Assembly: GCA_012026795.1 (NCBI GenBank) | Contig: VEPM01000017.1 | Location: forward strand, 1 to 64,000 | Direction of reading: 5' to 3' | DNA from: Candidatus Methanoperedens sp. | GTDB taxonomy: Archaea > Halobacteriota > Methanosarcinia > Methanosarcinales > Methanoperedenaceae | DNA: 64,000 bases | In this document: positions 37,201-44,507 of the stretch, in pieces | Layout of the letters: each line of letters opens with the position of its first letter | How positions within the stretch are numbered: position 1 is the stretch's first letter | Translations under genes and position numbers: made by a program | The notes under the pieces: model-generated | What the model was told of the DNA's origin: nothing | Databases searched by the model: none | Seen by the model: only the letters and a program-made list of their open reading frames with translations

Positions 37201-39404
37201 ATTTTGATCCCTGCCTCCGGATAAAAGGCTCCCCGTGTTGCAGTAAATCCTTCAAGAATAATTCCATCTTCAGAAAGCGTGAAAGCACTTCCGCTACCCC
37301 TTGCATCCACAACAGGACTTCCAAATCCACGCAGGGTCAATTGCTTATTAATTTGTACATTCTCATAGTAGGTTCCGTTTTTCACTGAAATTAGGCTTCC
37401 CGGATTTGCTCCATCGACAGCTGCCTGGATAGTCGTATAATCACAGCCAGTGGGGCAAACTGTGCGGTAAGTGATAGCTTTTTGAATATTCAAACGTCCC
37501 CCTGTCACAGTCTTTCCATTCAAAGAGGGGAGAGGATCAACACTATTCATTAAGATATTCTTGATTTCAAGATGGGTAAGCGATGGGTTTAATGCTTTTA
37601 ATAATGCAGATGCTCCTGAGACATGAGGTGCGGCCATCGAAGTTCCGCTATATGAAGAATATGAATTACCAGGGACTGAACTGAGAATATCAACACCTGG
37701 CGCCCCGATATCGATGGTCAGAGGTCCATAATTCGAAAAAGAGGCCAGATTATCATTCTTATCTGTTGCAGCTATTGATATGACATTCGGGACATCATAG
37801 CCAGAAGGATAATTTGGATATTGATCTGTATTTTCTGCCCAATTTCCCGAGGCTGCCACAAAAAGAATCCCGGCATTATCAGCAGCTTGAATAGCCGCTT
37901 CTAATGCTGATGAGTATTCTCCTCCTCCCCAGCTGTTGCTCATTATATCAACACCCATCATAGTTGCATAGTTTATTGCGTCAATCGCATCTGAAGTCCA
38001 ACCATAACCATCATCACCCAAAAATTTCACGGCCATAATATTAGTATTCCATAAGACACCTGCAACACCTTTGCCGTTATTGCCAACTCCCCCAATTGTT
38101 CCAGAGACATGGGTTCCATGAGAATTCCCATCCATGGGGTCATTGTCGTCATACGCAAAGTCCCAGCCATAATAATCATCTGCAAAACCGTTATTATCAT
38201 CGTCTATTCCATTATCTGGTATTTCTCCTATATTGGTCCACATATTAGCTGCAAGGTCTTCGTGTGTATAATCAACACCGGTATCAATTACTGCAACGAT
38301 CACTTCTTTATTTCCCGTGGAAATATCCCATGCTTGCGGTGCATCTATGTCTGCATCAGGTGTGCCTCCGGTCTGGCCTGTATTATTCATAGCCCATAGT
38401 TCATTAAAACGCAAATCGTTTGGAGTTTTTAATGCCTTTACTATGTAATTTGGCTCTGCATCCTCGAATTTATCGGAGAGGGAGAGACTTTCCATAGTTT
38501 TTTCAAGTTTTGATTCATCAACTTGAATAAGATTATATCTGATACTAGGATAATCTTTTATGAAAGTAATATTTTGCGATTTATAGAAAGTTTCAAAATC
38601 TTTTTTTTGTAATTTCGTAGTATATTTAACGAGTAATTCCCCAGGTTTATGTTTAGATTTTAATGAAGTGACATCAAACCTACTTCTTGATTTATTTGAT
38701 TTTAAAATATTATTATAATTAGCCCTTGGTTTCAAAGAGCCCAAAGGTTGGGTCTGGACTGCGCCCTTTTTTGAAGAAATATTAAGTACTGATGGCATTT
38801 GTGGCTCTGGGACAAAATACGCATTACCTATAATTCGCCCTGATTGGTTATTATTTCTTGAGAAAAGACCAGTTTGTGCCAATTTTCCGGTAAAATTTTT
38901 GTAAATGTTGAGTTTGTTATTGTTCGTCTTCACAATGAATTCATCGGTTCTAACGTTATTGATCGTTAGATATACCCTGGTTTTGTCATCGTTAAGTTTT
39001 AGCAAAAGAGAATTATTTCCAGTAGATACTTTTATGGTCATGCCACCATCGGTCTTTCCAATTGTTGCTGTTTTAATCCACTCGATATGAAATATACTCC
39101 TCAAAAGTGTTATTAGTCTGACAGTATCGTTTCCTGGAATATCATCCCAGCTAAATAAATATATATTTTTATTATTGTTAAGGTTATTCAATCGACCAGG
39201 ATGAATATCTCCCATTGTGATATTGGGTAGGGGTCTAAATGTTATCGTATCTCTAAGACTTTCTATATGGCTAATGTTCTTTAACCTTGTTGGAAAGTCC
39301 GATGAATTTGGAAAGATATGGGATTCCTGGGCTGCGGACGGATAAACAAGAACAATCGTGAGAATAAATAATAAAAGTATGTTACTATTTCTTAAAAACG
39401 TCAT
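31227..39404 (-). CDS. Giant secreted subtilase with NosD beta-helix arrays and Ig-like repeats
   Basis: A 2,725-residue exported protein. A signal peptide (MTFLRNSNILLLFILTIVLVYP) precedes a propeptide region to about 320 and a complete S8 peptidase (about 335-640) with Asp374 (VIDTGVD), His429 (NSHGTHVSG) and Ser589 (SGTSMAAPH). From about 650 to 2150 there are parallel beta-helix (NosD/PbH1) blocks. They are built of SSSNNTLxxNNAS-type units and restart several times with a TIQAAI(N/V)DA(N/H)PG leader and a YLP block. Six Ig-like repeats of about 95 residues (SPNGGENWRRGTT...) close the protein, without a membrane anchor or sortase motif. It may be a self-processing surface adhesin or carbohydrate-binding protease. 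Upstream lies a long leader with GAGGGAG before the ATG. Confidence 0.88.
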   Translation of the reverse strand: MTFLRNSNILLLFILTIVLVYPSAAQESHIFPNSSDFPTRLKNISHIESLRDTITFRPLPNITMGDIHPGRLNNLNNNKNIYLFSWDDIPGNDTVRLITLLRSIFHIEWIKTATIGKTDGGMTIKVSTGNNSLLLKLNDDKTRVYLTINNVRTDEFIVKTNNNKLNIYKNFTGKLAQTGLFSRNNNQSGRIIGNAYFVPEPQMPSVLNISSKKGAVQTQPLGSLKPRANYNNILKSNKSRSRFDVTSLKSKHKPGELLVKYTTKLQKKDFETFYKSQNITFIKDYPSIRYNLIQVDESKLEKTMESLSLSDKFEDAEPNYIVKALKTPNDLRFNELWAMNNTGQTGGTPDADIDAPQAWDISTGNKEVIVAVIDTGVDYTHEDLAANMWTNIGEIPDNGIDDDNNGFADDYYGWDFAYDDNDPMDGNSHGTHVSGTIGGVGNNGKGVAGVLWNTNIMAVKFLGDDGYGWTSDAIDAINYATMMGVDIMSNSWGGGEYSSALEAAIQAADNAGILFVAASGNWAENTDQYPNYPSGYDVPNVISIAATDKNDNLASFSNYGPLTIDIGAPGVDILSSVPGNSYSSYSGTSMAAPHVSGASALLKALNPSLTHLEIKNILMNSVDPLPSLNGKTVTGGRLNIQKAITYRTVCPTGCDYTTIQAAVDGANPGSLISVKNGTYYENVQINKQLTLRGFGSPVVDARGSGSAFTLSEDGIILEGFTATRGAFYPEAGIKIISNNNTLRGNNVSSNALGMVLVSSKNNVIYDNIFNNTENVKIINPNINNWNITKQSRTNIIGGLYLGGNFWAKPDGSGISQNCDDGNLDGICDFAYALDSTNIDYLPFSTRGSIHNINKGTNYTTIQAAINDAHPGDEIRVASRTYYENVNVNKRLILRGVGMPVVDARRSGSSITLSANGSILDGFTVIGGGSTEAGIKVTSNNNTLTGNNASNDYWWGSIGIYLSSSSNNTLSSNNASHNSYGIYLSSSSNNTLSSNNASHNGYGISLYSSNKNVLINNVMNGNSYNFGVEGDSYLYFDNQIDTTNLVDGKSVYYIKGAKDIVYDSYANVGTLYCISCMNLTLKNLDMKNNLNGIFIWNTTQLKIQNVTISNNVYGISMSSSINNTLIDNDASNNWYGIYLYSSNNSNLSSNSANLNYDVGISLFSSSNNTLSGNDASDNKYGGSTGISLSSSSNNTLIGNTASDNGEYSVGTGISLSSSSNNTLIGNNASGNGGWDAGDYYYDYYAYSYGYGISLSFSSNNTLINNNANSNWGRTYEYGEGYGYGIFLSSSSNNTLISNNANSNNGYADPGEGYGFGISLSSSSNNTLIDNTANLNYYYDDYGCNYCGVGTGISLSSSSQTMLVGNNASNNGDYKGTGISLSYSSKSILVNNIMNENNYNFGLGGSSYSDFDNQIDTTNLVDGKSIYYIKGAKNTVYDSDTTVGNFYCISCVNVTLRNLNLKNNMKGIFFWNTTYSKIQNITVSNNRGGISLFSSSNNILVGNNATWNNDDSGIYLYSSSNNTLISNNASSNNGEWWGGTGISLSSSSSNTLIGNNASNNGYYGGTGISLSLSSSNTLIGNNASNNGYYGGIGISFTSSDNSTLIGNNANLNNYAGILMSSSSNNRLSGNNASDNGDYWGGTGILMSYSSNNNTIFNNIFNNLNNVEFWDSNINTWNTTRQSSTNIIGGTNLGGNFWANPEGIGLSQTCEDSNRDDICDSVYTLDSVNIDYLPLSIRKPVHNINKSKHYITIQAAINDANPGNEIQVDSGTYFENMNVTKQLNLRGIGMPVVDARGSGSAITLSADGIRLEGFTVTGAGSNTEAGINVISNNNTVRDNNATSNSQGIFLNSSNFNKITSNNISNSTSFGIRVYDTSTDNIIKGNKVYNSNYGMFFVYAFNTTASDNIMENNSFNFGVGGNLTSHFDGNNIDTTNLANGRHVYYIINGKDTVYGSSMKASTFYCILCNNVTFKDMEISNMDKGVYFWSTSNSRIQNITVKQSGWGIYLRQSPNNSITDSKFSTNNLQNYSERGVTIYSSNDNTLTNNTFILNNYGLELYSSSKNIIYNNYFNNTNNFLFTGTNYVNTWNTTKKPGINIIGGFVLGGNFWANPSGNGFSQTCPDIDRDGICDSKYSFNSNNSDYLPLTYKPPETGIKVVSPNGGENWRRGTTPPIIWDPINKPCAYVKIELLKPGKPIQLIVASTLNDGFHPWLILPTQPPGNDYMVRITCTTNPIITDTSDNYFTIMTPSITVVSPNGGENWTRGTTRIINWTSTESPGSYVKIELLKPGKPNQVIVSSTLNDGSHPWSIPAAQAPGSDYKVKITSTTNPAVNDTSDNNFTILTPSITVASPNGGENLRRGATEIINWSSANNPGGYVKIELLKSGVPKIIIISSTPNDGSHPWMIPPTLSPGSDYKVRITSTTSPAYNDISDNNFTILTPSFTVISPNGGENLRRGTTKIINWTSTESPGSYVKIELFKAGALKSAITTYTLNDGSYPWPIPAALAPGSDYKVKITSTTNASVSDISDNNFTIMAPSITVVSPNDGENWIRGTTKIINWMSTESPGSYVKIELLKPGKPNQVIISSTLNDGSHPWLIPSAQAPGSDYKVKITSTINASNNDISDGNFTIPVPSITVATPNGGENWRRGMTQTIKWTSTESPGTYVKIELLKAGVFNRLIVASTLNDGSHPWLIPATQLPGSDYMIRINSTINPAITDSGNNNFNITG
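31233..32960 (-). repeat. Six tandem repeats of about 285 nt (Ig-like domains)
   Basis: The 3' part of the giant gene consists of six direct repeats of roughly 280-297 nt. Each encodes one SPNGGENW...NFTI domain, resembling the Kre9/KNH-type (Ser-Thr-rich anchored) repeat. Long stretches are near-identical between copies, so copy-number change by recombination is likely. Confidence 0.75.
34430..37200 (-). repeat. Short tandem repeats encoding beta-helix coils
   Basis: DNA units of about 66-100 nt encoding SSSNNTLIGNNAS-like coils recur many times. The copies at about 34660-34735 and 34720-34800, and those at about 35735-35790 and 35808-35860, are almost identical, which points to recent duplication. 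Confidence 0.7.
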
Positions 39405-39869
39405 ACTATCACTCCCTCGCCGCCACTATCCACAACAGGCACCGCCCCCTGCTCTCTATCAACAATTCAAGAGCAATCGTTCCAATCGCTATCAAGAGGA
39501 TATGTCCTCTCCACACATAATTACCAGATACCATTTTCCATACCTACCTTGATTTACAGTCCGCTCTTTCGAGCATGACCACCAATATTAACCTTATCCA
39601 TCCGATGAAAGTATATAAAACTTTCGTTATAATATTATACTGATTATATTAATCATTATGCTCATGTTCGAAATCATTAACTTGATTTAAAGAAAGATCT
39701 GGGATGAACCAATTCAGAAGCCTTGCCCTACCTTCCTTCCTTTCCCAACCGGGGCGAGCGCCTCAACCCCAGGTGGGAAAATGCGCGACCATAAACTATT
39801 TAACCTCCACCTTCATTATAGCATTGTTCGTAGTCAGACGAATGATTCCAAACAGGAAAAATAATAAAA
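39405..39869. other. Intergenic region with dyad-flanked TATA and GC hairpin
   Basis: 465 nt between divergent genes. GAAAGT-ATATAAA-ACTTTC at 39607-39625 is a perfect 6-bp dyad around a TATA box that could serve the giant gene about 200 nt away. A 34-nt GC-rich imperfect hairpin occupies 39744-39777 (arms CCCAACCGGGG / CCCCAGGTGGG). A second TATA-like ACTATTTAAC lies at about 39793-39802 for the plus-strand gene. Short frames here lack support. Confidence 0.45.
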
Positions 39870-40391
39870 ATGACCTTAGAAAATTTCAAACCAAAGAAAG
39901 ACTTCAATACCCGTCTTGAAAACACAAAGAGCCTGCCAGACATATTTGAAGTGGTGAAAGCTGCAGTCTGGGAATGCCAGAGAAAAAGCCGTGGAGGCCT
40001 GATGCTGGGACTTGCCAACCTCGGAAACCATCCGGAGGGATTTTTCGGTGCATTCTATCCGGTCGGTTCAAATGTCATTGTGATGAATAAGATCCCTCTT
40101 GAGAGAATAAAAGAGACAAGGCTTGAACTTTACAAACCTTATGCTTTCCATGTTCTTCTCCATGAATACCTGCACACGCTGGGCTATATGGACGAAAGCG
40201 GCGTAAGACAGATGGCGCATAAGATCACAAAAGAGGTATTCGGCGAAGAACATCTTGCAACCAGGATCGCTGCAAACACGGCGCACTTCTTCCATAATCT
40301 TGTTTATCCGGGCGCAACATGGCAGCCTGATGATACGAAAATGGAGCTTGTGGATGGTTTTGACAGGGGAAGTGCGAGTTATATTTGTTAA
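39870..40391 (+). CDS. Zincin-like putative metallopeptidase
   Basis: A 173-residue soluble protein with HEYLHTLGYMDE at residues 98-109. This fits the HEXXHXXGXXD zinc-metallopeptidase signature. There is no signal peptide, so it should be cytoplasmic. The rest matches no family I can name. The catalytic glutamate is Glu99. The start context (CAGGAAAAATAATAAAAATG) is weak. No operon partner; the next gene is convergent. Confidence 0.65.
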   Translation: MTLENFKPKKDFNTRLENTKSLPDIFEVVKAAVWECQRKSRGGLMLGLANLGNHPEGFFGAFYPVGSNVIVMNKIPLERIKETRLELYKPYAFHVLLHEYLHTLGYMDESGVRQMAHKITKEVFGEEHLATRIAANTAHFFHNLVYPGATWQPDDTKMELVDGFDRGSASYIC

Positions 40392-40460
40392 TCCCAGGTT
40401 ACTGATAAAAAAAAATAAGAAATCATACTATAGCATTATTTTTCTATAATATGACTCTAA

Positions 40461-41555
40461 CTATTTTGCCATTTTGGCAGCTTTTCCTGTGGCATGGCAA
40501 TCCGAACAGAATTTTGGTTGGTGGCAATCACTGCAAACTTTACCTATTAATACCTGTGACTTATGAGTACTCAACCAATTGGCTGGATGTTCGCTCTTAT
40601 GACAGTTGGCACATAGATTTTCCTTTATCTTGGGTGCATGCTGCACATCCGAATGACAGTTATAACAGGCGATCTTATTATTTGTTACATGATTCTTATG
40701 TACAAAATTAAAATCATCATATTTTTCTATCCTTTCTGAACTATAATGGCACGAATTGCATTTATCCTTGGAAACAATGTCATTTGCGCTCTTTGATATA
40801 TCAGTATGGCATGTCAGGCAATCAGCTCCACGACTCAAATGGCTTGTATGATCAAAGTTTGTGTAATTCCTGGGAGTACCTTTTGGAGGGCCGTGGCATG
40901 ATGGACAGCCGGATACCGAAGTATTGCCTGGAACATCTCTGAAGTGGCAGGTAAAACATGTAGATGTTGTTACCACTATGTGCCCTTTATCTTTCTGTTC
41001 CATGTTTGGATGACATTGGGCACATGATGGATCTGATACCGACTGATGTTCTTTCATTCCGATAACGAGCATGGAATGGCAACTTGTGCAGGTTAATTGT
41101 ATACCTCTATTTGGTTTTAGCAAATGGTTCTTATGACTGAAATTAACTCCTGTGAATGGAACTTCGGTTGAAAAAATACGATCTTCATGACATATGAGGC
41201 AGTTTTTATCCATGACTTTAGCGTATAAATTATCTTTGTATTCTTCCACCGTGGTCTCATAGCTGTAGAATTGCATCAGCCCGTTTATTTTACCTTTTAC
41301 ATGGCCTATTATACCCGGTTCATAATGACATTCCACACATTTTACTGTAGTGTGGGATGAGGTTCTCCATGAATCGTAATATGGTCTCATTATATGGCAA
41401 TTCTTACCGCAAAATGCGGGATTTTCAGTGATCTCCAGCATCTTTACTGAAATTACCAATGTAACTGAAAGAAAAACGATCAATACAATAATAATAGGAA
41501 TTTTATATTTTGAAATCCTGTGCTTAATAACATCTGTAAGTGATATTTTATCCAT
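40461..41555 (-). CDS. Membrane-anchored multihaem c-type cytochrome (about 13 haem sites)
   Basis: A 364-residue cytochrome. One N-terminal transmembrane helix (IPIIIVLIVFLSVTLVISV) is followed by a first site FCGKNCH (CX3CH) in a NapC/NirT-like context. Twelve CX2CH motifs follow (CVECH, CLICH, CTSCH, CAQCH, CFTCH, CPSCH, CLTCH, CNSCH, CYNCH, CANCH, and two CSDCH). It probably takes electrons from the membrane quinone pool and passes them outward. GGGAGA before the ATG at 41555 supports this start; 22 more codons are open upstream. It lies 13 nt after the smaller cytochrome gene. Confidence 0.88.
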   Translation of the reverse strand: MDKISLTDVIKHRISKYKIPIIIVLIVFLSVTLVISVKMLEITENPAFCGKNCHIMRPYYDSWRTSSHTTVKCVECHYEPGIIGHVKGKINGLMQFYSYETTVEEYKDNLYAKVMDKNCLICHEDRIFSTEVPFTGVNFSHKNHLLKPNRGIQLTCTSCHSMLVIGMKEHQSVSDPSCAQCHPNMEQKDKGHIVVTTSTCFTCHFRDVPGNTSVSGCPSCHGPPKGTPRNYTNFDHTSHLSRGADCLTCHTDISKSANDIVSKDKCNSCHYSSERIEKYDDFNFVHKNHVTNNKIACYNCHSDVQHAPKIKENLCANCHKSEHPANWLSTHKSQVLIGKVCSDCHQPKFCSDCHATGKAAKMAK

Positions 41556-41568
41556 TTTAGGTCTCCCT

Positions 41569-42549
41569 TTACCGTTTCCACTTTCTAATAAGATACAATA
41601 TTGTGAATATTCCCATAACAAGTACTATTCCTATTCCAGGAACAGAAGGTACTGTTTGTTCAGCTTCACTTATTTTACCTTGCGCTCTGTTGGCCGAATC
41701 GATCCCGATTTGGATTTGGTTGTCGAAATCTTTAAGATCAAAACTATGCCATAATGATGGAACCTCATTTAACACAGACTTTGCTTTATCAAGATCATTT
41801 CGAGCAGATGTTATATCTTTTCCTTTTGCCTTTGCTTCGGATATGGAATTTTCTGCCAGACGAATATCTTCTTTTAATTCATCTGCTTTTTCAAGCGCAG
41901 ATTTTGCATCCCTGGGAACATCCGCTGATGCAATCTGGTCTTTTTGATTATGGCAAACACTGCAAAGAGAAGTGATTTCAGATGCCTTTAATACTTTAAA
42001 GCTATGAGGCTGATGGCAATTAACACAAGATGGAGCACGTTTTTCCGCGCTTAATCTTTGATAGTGCATTGTATTTTTAAAATGCTCTAATTCTGTTGAA
42101 TGGCATTTTCCACATGTTTCAGGAATATTTTTATAATAAATCGGACTTTCCGGATTAGTAATGTTCCTCATGGAGGAATGAGCTCCTGCTTCAGTATTTA
42201 CATCAGGATTGCCTCCATGGCACGCATCACAGGTCACAAAATAACTTGAATGACCCGAATCAGACCACTGCTGGAAATTATCTGAAGCTTTTTTCCTTAT
42301 TATATCTTCATGGCATTCAAGCGAGCAGGATATATTTCTGTCAGTATGATTAGATCTGATATCATTGAACCTTATTTGCTCATCTGTAAAAGGTGATAAA
42401 CTCTTATGACAATTTACACACGAATTATTAAAGGCCTCTAAATTTGCTGCTCCGGCAGGAGCAATCAAGAAAATAAAGACAATTATTATTAAACAAGCAA
42501 ATCTAAAACTATACACGTAAGAATTTGGGTTTTTATCTTTTGAAGACAT
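41569..42549 (-). CDS. Exported multihaem cytochrome with C-terminal anchor (6 haem sites)
   Basis: A 326-residue protein. A signal segment (FACLIIIVFIFLIAPAGAANL) is followed by six haem sites: CVNCH, CSLECH (CX3CH), CDACH, CGKCH, CVNCH and CSVCH (residues about 44-200). A helical coiled-coil-like stretch (about 210-295) separates these from a C-terminal VPGIGIVLVMGIFTILYLIRKWKR-like hydrophobic tail, ending in basic residues, either a stop-transfer anchor or a PGF-CTERM-like sorting signal. It is cotranscribed with the larger cytochrome and likely forms one outward electron conduit. Confidence 0.85.
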   Translation of the reverse strand: MSSKDKNPNSYVYSFRFACLIIIVFIFLIAPAGAANLEAFNNSCVNCHKSLSPFTDEQIRFNDIRSNHTDRNISCSLECHEDIIRKKASDNFQQWSDSGHSSYFVTCDACHGGNPDVNTEAGAHSSMRNITNPESPIYYKNIPETCGKCHSTELEHFKNTMHYQRLSAEKRAPSCVNCHQPHSFKVLKASEITSLCSVCHNQKDQIASADVPRDAKSALEKADELKEDIRLAENSISEAKAKGKDITSARNDLDKAKSVLNEVPSLWHSFDLKDFDNQIQIGIDSANRAQGKISEAEQTVPSVPGIGIVLVMGIFTILYLIRKWKR

Positions 42550-42564
42550 TTTTCCTTTTCACCG

Positions 42565-42720
42565 TTATTTATGATTCAATATCCTATCTCTTAATGCCAG
42601 AACTATGTACCCGTTTTTTATTCTGTATCTTGTGATGATGTGATGATTCCCTACAATAAAAAGTTTGCGATAATATTACGTCAATGATTTGGAGAATTTC
42701 TTTTGCCAGGTTCTTCCATC
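42565..42720 (-). pseudogene. Short degenerate coding remnant
   Basis: On the minus strand 42675-42565 is an open segment reading YYRKLFIVGNHHIITRYRI and then KNGYIVLALRDRILNHK with a stop. A matching-frame stretch continues upstream to about 42720, interrupted by one TAA. There is no start codon. The end resembles the C-terminal strand pattern of RelE/ParE toxins (VGNYRIIYRIKN). It looks like the tail of a broken toxin-like gene just upstream of the threonine synthase stop; family assignment is tentative. Confidence 0.35.
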
Positions 42721-42721
42721 A

Positions 42722-43861
42722 TCATCCCAGCCCATACATATCCTTTAATCCATGTCCCGTAGCAATACAAACAACTGTGCCTTCCAGCTTATTCTTTATA
42801 TATCCGGCATATGCAACAGCGCCGCTGGGTTCAACAAAAATCCCGTTACAGGAAAGCAAATTACGTGCAGATAGCGCCTCATCGTCCGTAATTTTTATGG
42901 CAAAGCCTCCTGAATCCCTTATCGCCCGAAGGGCTGCCAGGCCATCTATCGGATCCCCGCATGCAATGGCTGTTGCTATTGTTTTGGGATTTTTTACAGG
43001 GATTATTTCTTTTAAGTTCTTTTCCCAGGCATCGGCCACTGGCGCACAATTTTCAACCTGTACGCCTATTATCCCCGGTATTTTATCGGTTATTCCAACA
43101 AGAGCAAGCTCGCGGAAGGCTTCATAAATGCTCCATATCAGTGTTCCGTTACCAACCGGCACTACAATATAATCGGGAACATGCCAGTACAACTGATCTG
43201 CTATTTCAAACCCTACTGTCTTTGTGCCTTCGCTGCGCCATGGATAATCTCCTGTCAGGAATGAATCGCTGTTTGACATCACAAATTCTTCGGCACGCCT
43301 CATGGCCACAGAATAATCCCCGGCAACAGGTATCGTTTCTGCACCATATGCTTTTATCTGCATGATCTTTTCTTTTCCCACGATATCGGGAATGAACACT
43401 TTGCATTCGAGGCCAGCAAAAGCCGCATACGCAGCCATGGAAGCACCCATGTTGCCAGTGGATGCAAGCGCTACTTTTTTCTTCTTGAACTCAAGTGTTT
43501 TTGTTATTTCAAGAGAGGAACCCCGATCTTTAAAAGAGCCTGTGGGGTTTGCAGCTTCGTATTTTATGAGCAAGCGTCCTTTTTTTGAGAGTCTCTTATT
43601 TTCAAGAAGAGGTGTTCCTCCTTCACCCATTGAAATGCACTTTGAAAGGTCTTTTACAGGCATGAAAGCCCAGTATTTCCAGTGGTTCGGGGGAGTACGC
43701 ATGAATTCATCACGAAGAATTACTTTTTTTATGGATTTGTAATCATATTCAGCATCCACAGCCGAGCCGCACTCACACCGCGGAATTGGCAACCGCTCTA
43801 TTTCATAGGGTTTATGCAGCCTTCCACACCTGAAACATCTAAAACCTGTAACGTAAACCAT
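42722..43861 (-). CDS. thrC: Threonine synthase
   Basis: A 379-residue PLP enzyme that makes threonine from O-phosphohomoserine. An N-terminal zinc ribbon (FRCFRCG ... PRCECG) is typical of archaeal ThrC. The PLP lysine is in PTGSFKDRG, with ASTGNMGASMA and the phosphate-binding VPVGNGTLIW after it. The ATG at 43861 starts directly before the zinc ribbon; 26 further upstream codons to 43939 are open but overlap a remnant on the other strand and are unlikely. No neighbouring threonine gene is present. Confidence 0.88.
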   Translation of the reverse strand: MVYVTGFRCFRCGRLHKPYEIERLPIPRCECGSAVDAEYDYKSIKKVILRDEFMRTPPNHWKYWAFMPVKDLSKCISMGEGGTPLLENKRLSKKGRLLIKYEAANPTGSFKDRGSSLEITKTLEFKKKKVALASTGNMGASMAAYAAFAGLECKVFIPDIVGKEKIMQIKAYGAETIPVAGDYSVAMRRAEEFVMSNSDSFLTGDYPWRSEGTKTVGFEIADQLYWHVPDYIVVPVGNGTLIWSIYEAFRELALVGITDKIPGIIGVQVENCAPVADAWEKNLKEIIPVKNPKTIATAIACGDPIDGLAALRAIRDSGGFAIKITDDEALSARNLLSCNGIFVEPSGAVAYAGYIKNKLEGTVVCIATGHGLKDMYGLG

Positions 43862-43905
43862 TAATATTAATTTATGCTCTTCTGAAATATTATCGTTTTG
43901 GAACT

Positions 43906-44001
43906 CTGGAAGCGGCATTGAAAGAAAAGATTCCTGCAATTAAGAAAGTAGAGGCGATTCCGGATAAGGATATGACAGATAAGTTCTGTTCGCATCCATA
44001 A
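43906..44001 (+). pseudogene. C-terminal remnant, possibly NifU-like
   Basis: A plus-strand fragment of 31 codons ends in TAA and reads LEAALKEKIPAIKKVEAIPD and a short tail. This resembles the end of NifU C-terminal (Fe-S scaffold) domains, where L(K/E)ERIPEIKEV is common. No start codon or upstream domain is present. It lies in the gap upstream of threonine synthase. It is a fragment at most. Confidence 0.3.
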
Positions 44002-44014
44002 TAAGGCATGGATT

Positions 44015-44506
44015 TTACTTCTGGATCAAAGCCGCCAGAAAAGCATTAAAGGATTTGCAGTTATTTGTAAGTACCTTAAAATCCAATTCAGTGGCATACT
44101 TTGGAAGATTCCATTTTTCATAACCAGAATTATTTTTCAGCACTTCAGAAGGCTTTGAATGCGGCCATTTCAAATTTTTGCTGATGCATATCCATTCTTC
44201 AATTTCATACTCTGCAAGAATGATTTTGACTGGAGTTTTCAAGCTATGAGGCACATGGCGTTCTACATTTGCATATCTGTAGTCATAATTTTTTGGTTCA
44301 TCAGAATCCAGTATGATGATTATCTTGTCACAGGAATTATCGAATGCCTTCAAAATCCTGTCAAGCTTTAAATTACATAAGGGACGCATGGGTTTTGTGG
44401 TTTTTACGGTTACATTTCCTACCAGATTCTTATTTTTAAGCAGAACAATTACGTTCTTTAAAAATGCCCCGCCATAATCGTCTTCGGAGATTATTTTAAT
44501 GTTCAT
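44015..44506 (-). CDS. TOPRIM-like DUF4276-type partner of AAA15 ATPase
   Basis: A 163-residue protein with an N-terminal acidic motif (IISEDDYGG), a later ILDSDEP pair and ILAEYEIEEW. This is the Glu then Asp-X-Asp arrangement of TOPRIM-type nucleases such as DUF4276/RloB. Such proteins occur next to OLD/AAA15 ATPases in abortive-infection systems (AbiL and relatives). Its ATG lies one base after the ATPase stop, so the pair is coexpressed. A nuclease role is inference. Confidence 0.62.
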   Translation of the reverse strand: MNIKIISEDDYGGAFLKNVIVLLKNKNLVGNVTVKTTKPMRPLCNLKLDRILKAFDNSCDKIIIILDSDEPKNYDYRYANVERHVPHSLKTPVKIILAEYEIEEWICISKNLKWPHSKPSEVLKNNSGYEKWNLPKYATELDFKVLTNNCKSFNAFLAALIQK

Positions 44507-44507
44507 G

